Source: an uncultured Mailhella sp.
Lineage (GTDB): Bacteria; Desulfobacterota; Desulfovibrionia; Desulfovibrionales; Desulfovibrionaceae
Length of the DNA stretch: 10,644 nt
Assembly (NCBI GenBank): GCA_948482415.1
Contig: CAOMFZ010000064.1
Coordinates: 1-10,644, forward strand
Direction: 5' to 3'
Below the pieces are notes generated by a model. That model was not told the DNA's origin. It ran no database searches and saw nothing but the letters and a program-made list of their open reading frames with translations. A program made the translations under genes and the position numbers. Positions 6,706-10,644 of this stretch are shown here, in pieces. Numbering within the stretch: position 1 is the first letter of the stretch; every line of letters begins with the position of its first letter.

Positions 6706-7176
6706 ATGGATACCTATGAAAAATTTATCGCAATAGATTATGGGGTAAAGCGCGTTGGACTGGCGGTCTGCGACCCGGAAACGCACCTTGTTTTCCCCCT
6801 CTGTACCCTTGACAGAAGTGTAAAAAAAACTTTTTTTGAAAATTTTTCTGCCATACTTGAAACACAAAACCCAACAGCTTTAGTGCTGGGACTTCCGTTT
6901 CATGACGACGGAAGCCCTTGCATCACCACAAGTCAGGTAAAAAATTTTGCGGCTTCCCTTGCGCGGCGTTATCCTCTGCCCATTTATTTTATGGAGGAAC
7001 TCCTTTCCAGTTTTGAAGCGGAACTGGAAATGAAATCTTTTGGCGTCAGTGCGAAAAAAATCAAAGAAAAAGCAGATCAGGAAGCGGCGGTACGGATTTT
7101 AGAATCTTTTTTGGCAAGTCCTAAAAGAAATCGCCATACGCCCGAAACAATAAAACAAACAGCAAAAGAAAAATAA
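6706..7176 (+). CDS. ruvX: RuvX/YqgF family RNase H-fold nuclease
   Basis: A 156-residue RNase H-fold protein; family members act as a putative Holliday-junction resolvase or in 5'-end maturation of pre-16S rRNA. Motif I is IAIDYGVKRVGLAVCD with Asp11, then VLGLPFHDDGS (60-70). The second acidic site is in MEELLSSFEAE (Glu97/Glu98) and the third in ADQEAAVRILESFL (Asp124). The second motif departs from the usual DERLT form: Asp is replaced by Glu and Arg by Leu, but an acidic residue is kept. Length is normal, with a short basic, polar C-terminal tail. No Shine-Dalgarno is visible before the ATG. It is the first gene of a compact ruvX-mltG-exonuclease run, 15 nt before mltG. Confidence 0.9.
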   Translation: MDTYEKFIAIDYGVKRVGLAVCDPETHLVFPLCTLDRSVKKTFFENFSAILETQNPTALVLGLPFHDDGSPCITTSQVKNFAASLARRYPLPIYFMEELLSSFEAELEMKSFGVSAKKIKEKADQEAAVRILESFLASPKRNRHTPETIKQTAKEK

Positions 7177-7191
7177 GGATACAAGCCTCTT

Positions 7192-8247
7192 ATGAACAAA
7201 ACACGCACCAAATTTTTCTTTTTATTTTTACTTATCCTTTGCCTTGGCATAGGAATTTTTGCAAGGTATTCCTATACCTTTATCAATACGCCTGCTGACC
7301 CGAACGCAAAAGCCATGGCACTTGAAATTCCTGAAGGAAGCTCATTACAGCAAATTTGTCAAATTCTGGCAGACAAAAATGTTATTACGGACGCAGCAAA
7401 ATTCAAACTGTATGCCCGTTTCAAAAATACTGCCACGCACATTCAGGCGGGCACGTTTTTGCTCAGCCCTGCCTGGACACCTGCAAAAATCTTGACAGAA
7501 CTCACCAGCGGTTCTGCCATTCTTTATAAAATAACTATTCGTGAGGGTTTGCCCTGGTGGGAAGTTGCAAAACTTTTTGAAGAACAGGGCTACTGCACTG
7601 CCGCAGACTTCAAAGCCGTTATTTATGATAAAGATTTTCTTCAAAGAAAAGGCATTCCTTTCACCAATGCCGAGGGATATCTTTATCCGGAAACCTACCT
7701 TTTGCAGAAACCAAAAGAAATGTCTAAAGAAACCGCTTATAAAGTCGTTAATAGACTTATAGACACATTTTTTCAAAAAACAAAAGTTTTGCGTGAAAAT
7801 GAAGAATATGACAAAATTTTTCATGACCCGCAAAAACTCAATGAAATCCTTACCCTTGCTTCTATTGTGGAAAAAGAAACAAGAGTTATGGAAGAGCGGC
7901 CTATTGTTGCAGGCGTATATACCAACAGACTCAAAAGAAATATGATTTTGCAGGCTGACCCGACGGTTATTTACGGACTGGGAGAAAGCTTTCAAGGACA
8001 GCTTTTAAGGAAACATCTGCAAGATGCTGATAATCCCTATAACACTTATCAGCATGAGGGACTGCCCCCAAGTCCTATTTGCTCACCCTCTTTGTCCGCC
8101 ATAAAAGCAAGCCTTGCGCCTCAGGAACACGATTATATCTTTTTTGTAGCCAAAGGCATTGGCGCAGGCCATGTTTTTACAACAAATCTGCATGACCACA
8201 ATATTGCCGTAGAAGAATACAAAAATAATTTAAAAAGAAACAAATAA
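7192..8247 (+). CDS. mltG: Endolytic murein transglycosylase MltG (YceG-like)
   Basis: An inner-membrane enzyme that cleaves nascent glycan strands in the periplasm and so sets where peptidoglycan chains end. At 351 residues it has the usual length. One N-terminal transmembrane helix (about 8-26) is followed by a LysM-like portion (about 40-100). The YceG catalytic domain contains EGYLYPETYLL (161-171), LASIVEKET (222-230), QADPTVIYGLG (254-264), and NPYNTYQHEGLPPSPICSPS towards the C-terminus. By analogy with E. coli MltG the catalytic Glu should be Glu227 in SIVEKET. AAGGA at 7175-7179 serves as ribosome binding site and overlaps the ruvX stop. The ruvX-mltG neighbourhood is common in bacteria. 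Confidence 0.95.
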   Translation: MNKTRTKFFFLFLLILCLGIGIFARYSYTFINTPADPNAKAMALEIPEGSSLQQICQILADKNVITDAAKFKLYARFKNTATHIQAGTFLLSPAWTPAKILTELTSGSAILYKITIREGLPWWEVAKLFEEQGYCTAADFKAVIYDKDFLQRKGIPFTNAEGYLYPETYLLQKPKEMSKETAYKVVNRLIDTFFQKTKVLRENEEYDKIFHDPQKLNEILTLASIVEKETRVMEERPIVAGVYTNRLKRNMILQADPTVIYGLGESFQGQLLRKHLQDADNPYNTYQHEGLPPSPICSPSLSAIKASLAPQEHDYIFFVAKGIGAGHVFTTNLHDHNIAVEEYKNNLKRNK

Positions 8248-8248
8248 A

Positions 8249-8971
8249 ATGAGTATGTTATTTTTTGATGAAACAAAGCCTCTTCTGACTAAGGAAGAAA
8301 TTAACCTTTTGCCTGCTATCAACTATGAAGGAGAAATTGTTCTTGTTCGCTCCGATGAAGAACTGCAGCTTGCTGTTAATGAATTGAAAAAAAATTCGCT
8401 GCTGGGCTTTGATACGGAAACTCGCCCTAAATTTACCAAGGGAGCAATGAATTTGCCCTCTCTTATTCAACTGGCAACCAATAAAAAAGTCTATCTCATT
8501 CAGTTACAGCATATTACCCAAACAGAAGAACTTTCCAAAATTCTTTCAGATGAGCATATTATCAAAGCTGGAGTTGCCATACACGATGATTATCGCTCTC
8601 TGGCACGGCTTTTTCCTGTCAGCCAGGGCGGACTTGTTGACCTTGCCAAACTTGCCAACCAAAAAGGCATAAAAGCCCAAGGCCTGCGCACAATCAGTGC
8701 AAATCTGCTGGGATATAAAGTCAGCAAAGGAGCCCAATGTTCCAACTGGGCATCGGAAACGCTCAGCCATTCACAAATCCAATATGCAGCAACTGACGCC
8801 TGGATTGGATTAATTCTCTATACACAGCTTATTCAGCTGGCAGACAGTCCCAATTATGTTGCTGACCAAGCCAAGCCCAAAAAGAAAAAAAGAAAATTTC
8901 ACTTTTTCAGGAAAAAAAATTCTGAACAGGAAAATATTGCAGGAGAAAGTCTTGAAGAAAGTTTAAATTAA
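8249..8971 (+). CDS. DEDDy 3'-5' exonuclease (RNase D / WRN-exonuclease-like)
   Basis: A 240-residue protein with a single DnaQ-like exonuclease fold at about residues 30-200. Exo I is LLGFDTET (Asp55, Glu57). Exo II is AGVAIHDDYRSL (Asp113/Asp114). Exo III is QYAATDAW, with Tyr179 and Asp183 spaced as in the DEDDy class; the preceding SNW and LSHSQI segment is also typical. It lacks the HRDC domains of true RNase D, so substrate (RNA or DNA) is open. After residue 208 comes a very basic stretch (KPKKKKRKF, then FRKK) and an acidic end. The ATG is 1 nt past the mltG stop with no good Shine-Dalgarno, so translation is probably coupled. A second Met lies two codons downstream. Confidence 0.85.
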   Translation: MSMLFFDETKPLLTKEEINLLPAINYEGEIVLVRSDEELQLAVNELKKNSLLGFDTETRPKFTKGAMNLPSLIQLATNKKVYLIQLQHITQTEELSKILSDEHIIKAGVAIHDDYRSLARLFPVSQGGLVDLAKLANQKGIKAQGLRTISANLLGYKVSKGAQCSNWASETLSHSQIQYAATDAWIGLILYTQLIQLADSPNYVADQAKPKKKKRKFHFFRKKNSEQENIAGESLEESLN

Positions 8972-8985
8972 CGTTAAAGTATACC

Positions 8986-9012
8986 TAAACTTTTAAACAA
9001 AAACTCCGAAAA
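8986..9012 (+). promoter_or_regulatory. Candidate sigma28 (FliA) promoter of cheW
   Basis: TAAA at 8986-8989, exactly 15 bp, then TCCGAAAA at 9005-9012. This matches the flagellar sigma28 consensus TAAA-N15-GCCGATAA at 4 of 4 and 6 of 8 positions. Transcription would start around 9020, about 30 nt before the cheW ATG. Chemotaxis genes are classical targets of this sigma factor. Confidence 0.5.
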
Positions 9013-9051
9013 GAACAATATCAACCAAAAACCACAAAAACAGAGAAAGCT

Positions 9052-9603
9052 ATGAGTCAACAATTAAATTTTCAAAATTTTCAGGCTAATAATGATAATA
9101 AATTAGTCCAACTTGTTTCTTTCAAAGTAAGCGATGAAGAATATGGCATTGATATCCTTCAGGTGCAGGAAATTATTCGCATGCTCCCCATTGCGATTGT
9201 TCCCTCTGCACCCAATTTTGTGAAAGGGGTTATTGACCTTCGCGGAGAAGTTATTCCTATCATTGACATGCGCAAACGCTTCAAACTTGCTTCAACGCCT
9301 TATAATAATGAAACAAGAATTATTGTTGTGCATACACATGACTTTACTGTTGGTTTCATTGTTGATGCTGTTTGTGAAGTTATCCGTATTAATGAATCCG
9401 CTATTGAACCTGCTCCGCCGGTACTGACAAACATAAACGGTGAAAGCCAGAACTACATTCGCGGTGTAAGTAAACTGGAAAAAGGCCTGCTTATTCTTCT
9501 TGACCTCAATAATCTCATCAGTCTTGAAATTCTGGAAGAATTAATGAACAGCGCAAAAAATGCAAAAACCTGTCAGGATTGCCCCGCAGCACAAAGAGAT
9601 TAA
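9052..9603 (+). CDS. cheW: Chemotaxis coupling protein CheW
   Basis: Couples methyl-accepting chemoreceptors to the kinase CheA in the cytoplasmic signalling array. The 183 residues are a single CheW domain after a polar 17-residue N-terminus. Recognisable are QLVSFKVSDEEYGIDILQVQEI, the PNFVKGVIDLRGEVIPIIDMRKRF block (about 55-78), FTVGFIVDAVCEVIRI and GVSKLEKGLLILLDL near the C-terminus. After the domain is a tail of about 20 residues with a CQDC motif (Cys174, Cys177), not part of the usual fold. AGAGAAAG just before the ATG is the likely ribosome binding site. It stands alone, without cheA or receptor genes, so its partners are encoded elsewhere. A sigma28-like promoter precedes it and an intrinsic terminator follows. 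Confidence 0.95.
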   Translation: MSQQLNFQNFQANNDNKLVQLVSFKVSDEEYGIDILQVQEIIRMLPIAIVPSAPNFVKGVIDLRGEVIPIIDMRKRFKLASTPYNNETRIIVVHTHDFTVGFIVDAVCEVIRINESAIEPAPPVLTNINGESQNYIRGVSKLEKGLLILLDLNNLISLEILEELMNSAKNAKTCQDCPAAQRD

Positions 9604-9629
9604 TGGGCAAAGCATAACAAATACTTTTC

Positions 9630-9662
9630 AAAGGCAGTAAATGAAAATTTATTGCCTTTTTT
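9630..9662 (+). terminator. Intrinsic terminator of cheW
   Basis: Bases 9630-9642 pair with 9647-9659, a 13-bp stem with one G-U pair and closed by a GAAA tetraloop. The T-run 9657-9662 is at its 3' foot. It begins 26 nt after the cheW stop codon and separates cheW from the following gene. Confidence 0.9.
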
Positions 9663-9686
9663 ATACGGTTAATCCCAAAAATACAT

Positions 9687-9798
9687 GCTGTTAAAATTTT
9701 TTAAAAAGACAAAAATAAAGTTATTTAAATAAGATACTAAAAATTTTTTACTTTTTTCTGCATTTTGCCCGCAACATAACTATTTACATTTTAACAGC
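9687..9798. repeat. 11-bp perfect inverted repeat bracketing an AT-rich segment
   Basis: GCTGTTAAAAT at 9687-9697 and its exact reverse complement ATTTTAACAGC at 9788-9798 enclose 90 bp of AT-rich DNA. The right arm sits between the -35 and -10 boxes of the promoter candidate at 9783-9811. It could be an operator pair, the ends of a small invertible or insertion-like segment, or chance. Confidence 0.6.
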
Positions 9799-9811
9799 TT
9801 TGACATAGTAT
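9783..9811 (+). promoter_or_regulatory. Promoter candidate and strong ribosome binding site of the orphan gene
   Basis: TTTACA (9783-9788, 5 of 6), a 17-bp spacer and TAGTAT (9806-9811, 4 of 6). Transcription would start near 9818, just before the near-perfect Shine-Dalgarno GGAGGAG at 9821-9827, two bases before the ATG at 9830. A second TTGACA at 9800-9805 is too close to the gene to serve as a -35 for it. Confidence 0.5.
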
Positions 9812-9829
9812 ACACAAAAAGGAGGAGTT

Positions 9830-10225
9830 ATGAGTTATACGCAGTATATGGATATTGCCAATTCTGTTATGGCAGAAGCTATTCATGCAACCAATTACAA
9901 TTCTCATAACACCAACAGCACACACTATAGTCCTGTAGCATTCGGGTATACCGACCTTCAAGACAGAGCTCCTGAAACCTATGTATATCCCTATGGTGAT
10001 GTTTTCAATCCTTTTGTGATGCTTGAAGGTTCTACAGAATCTTTTACCTCCTTTATGTATAAACTCATTAACCCCGAAACATACGACCCCTCTATGCTTC
10101 TCACCAATCAGGGAACAGGTACTCCGTATACAATCACTAATTACGAAGCAGTAGAGAAATTTCTGACGACACACCCTGCCGCAAGCTTGAGTGCGAATGG
10201 AATTGTTATTGACGGAACAGTATGA
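9830..10225 (+). CDS. Unrecognised acidic Tyr/Thr-rich protein
   Basis: A 131-residue protein that I do not recognise. It has no signal peptide and no transmembrane segment. It contains no Cys or Trp, 12 Tyr, and only three Lys/Arg (Arg46, Lys78, Lys110) against 13 Asp/Glu, so it should be strongly acidic. The N-terminal 20 residues (MSYTQYMDIANSVMAEAIHA) could form a helix; residues 21-60 are Asn, Thr, Tyr and Pro-rich and likely extended; the C-terminus ends in GIVIDGTV. Codon use does not look different from its neighbours. The consensus ribosome binding site and its own promoter suggest a real, well-translated gene. Low Lys/Arg and lack of Cys resemble some proteins exported without a Sec signal, but that is only a guess. 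The stop codon lies within an imperfect 13-bp tandem repeat. Confidence 0.7.
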   Translation: MSYTQYMDIANSVMAEAIHATNYNSHNTNSTHYSPVAFGYTDLQDRAPETYVYPYGDVFNPFVMLEGSTESFTSFMYKLINPETYDPSMLLTNQGTGTPYTITNYEAVEKFLTTHPAASLSANGIVIDGTV

Positions 10226-10235
10226 CGAAACAGTA
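10211..10235 (+). repeat. Imperfect 13-bp tandem repeat across the orphan gene stop codon
   Basis: GACGGAACAGTA (10211-10222) and GACGAAACAGTA (10224-10235) differ at one of 12 positions and repeat with a 13-bp period. The stop codon TGA (10223-10225) is at the junction. Confidence 0.8.
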
Positions 10236-10264
10236 CAAGGATTAATGAATTTTTAAATAAAAAT

Positions 10265-10349
10265 GCCGAAGTGGTGGAATTGGTAGACACGCTGGTTTCA
10301 GGTTCCAGTGCAGCAATGTGTAGGAGTTCGAATCTCCTCTTCGGCACCA
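10265..10349 (+). tRNA. tRNA-Leu (anticodon CAG)
   Basis: An 85-nt class II tRNA with encoded CCA. The acceptor stem is GCCGAAG (10265-10271) pairing with CTTCGGC (10339-10345), then discriminator A and CCA. The D-arm region contains TGGTAGAC. The anticodon loop is TTCAGGT (10297-10303) with CAG at 10299-10301, reading CUG codons. The variable arm GCA-GCAA-TGT is short but paired. The T-arm is AGGAG-TTCGAAT-CTCCT. The anticodon stem closes with a U-U mismatch (10296 and 10304). It lies 39 nt after the orphan gene, with no terminator between, so it may be co-transcribed or use a promoter in the end of that gene. Confidence 0.97.
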
Positions 10350-10644
10350 AATAAAATTTTCTTTTATCTGATTGACCTGACTGTTTATTGTGGATAAGCA
10401 TGCAGGTTTTTTATAAATAATACGCAAAATACACACTTTTTCCAGTATGCCGTTCCGGAAATAACAGAAAACAGCATACCATGTCAGATTCATTTTCAGC
10501 AAAAAATTCTTTATTTACACATAAATTTCATTCTGTTATGCAATGAAACAAATCAATCGACGCTTCTTTATGCAGCGTAGTATATATTTCTAGAGCGTTT
10601 CCGGAAATAATTGCAACAAATTTTTATAAGAAAGCTTAAAAAGT
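10350..10644. other. Gene-free right end with hairpin and 12-bp direct repeat
   Basis: No open frame of useful length with a ribosome binding site was found here. Besides the terminator candidate it contains a hairpin with arms GTATGC (10445-10450) and GCATAC (10474-10479), extended after one mismatch by GTT/AAC. TTCCGGAAATAA occurs twice, at 10453-10464 (in the hairpin loop region) and 10599-10610. A small inverted repeat ACGCT/AGCGT lies at 10560-10578. No copy of the tRNA 3' end, as an integrase attachment site would give, was seen. Confidence 0.6.
10375..10412 (+). terminator. Weak terminator candidate after tRNA-Leu
   Basis: ACCTG (10375-10379) can pair with CAGGT (10403-10407), enclosing an inner TTAT/ATAA helix, and is followed by a T-run (10407-10412). 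The stem is interrupted and low in stability, but the place, just past the tRNA, is right. A closer A/T-only hairpin (about 10351-10368) lacks a G+C core. Confidence 0.3.

Noticed and set aside
7345..7995. A 216-codon open frame antisense to mltG
   Set aside because: mltG is certain on the other strand; the antisense product is Phe/Cys-rich with no recognisable domain.
10141..10502. Minus-strand open frames across the tRNA-Leu gene
   Set aside because: They translate the antisense of the tRNA, a common spurious prediction.
10543..10593. A 16-codon frame starting MKQINRRFFMQ, resembling a twin-arginine signal start
   Set aside because: It stops before any hydrophobic segment, has no ribosome binding site, and no other frame continues it; probably chance.
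10265..10644. tRNA-Leu as integration site of a mobile element
   Set aside because: No integrase gene and no repeat of the tRNA 3' end were found in the downstream 295 bases; the element could only lie beyond the window.

Overview
The window looks like ordinary chromosome from a low-GC (by eye about 40% G+C) Gram-negative bacterium. An outer-membrane beta-barrel gene, CheW, a proteobacterial-type HisRS with a Cys-pair insertion and an AspRS of the type that serves organisms without AsnRS together suggest Desulfobacterota, possibly a host-associated relative of Desulfovibrio or Lawsonia. That placement is inference from protein flavour only. No insertion sequence, phage gene or CRISPR array was seen.

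Minus-strand block (about 97-5637). Reading leftwards, a good sigma70 promoter drives hisS, then aspS (1-nt overlap) and def (3-nt gap): two aminoacyl-tRNA synthetases plus peptide deformylase, a translation operon. An intrinsic terminator follows def. Its T-tract ends against the start codon of a membrane-anchored alpha/beta hydrolase gene, which is followed after 12 nt by a DUF2333-type membrane protein gene. A hairpin plus T-run near 97-122 probably ends this unit. At the left edge a strong-looking minus-strand promoter with an A-tract UP-like element points out of the window.

Plus-strand block (5690-10349). A TTGACA/TATAAT promoter, divergent from that of hisS, drives a MipA/OmpV-family outer-membrane protein. 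Then come ruvX (YqgF), mltG (murein endolytic transglycosylase) and a DEDDy 3'-5' exonuclease, closely packed and probably co-transcribed. A single cheW follows, with a sigma28-like promoter (TAAA-N15-TCCGAAAA) and a textbook terminator. Next is an unrecognised 131-residue acidic, Tyr/Thr-rich protein without Cys or Trp. It has a consensus Shine-Dalgarno and its own promoter, whose spacer contains one arm of an 11-bp inverted repeat; the other arm lies 90 bp upstream. A tRNA-Leu(CAG) follows.

The last 295 bases hold no convincing gene, only a weak terminator candidate, a hairpin and a 12-bp direct repeat built on the palindrome TTCCGGAA. The points most worth a second look are the orphan protein with its inverted-repeat-bracketed promoter, the predicted non-discriminating AspRS, the sigma28-like cheW promoter and the terminator that may hide the hydrolase ribosome binding site.
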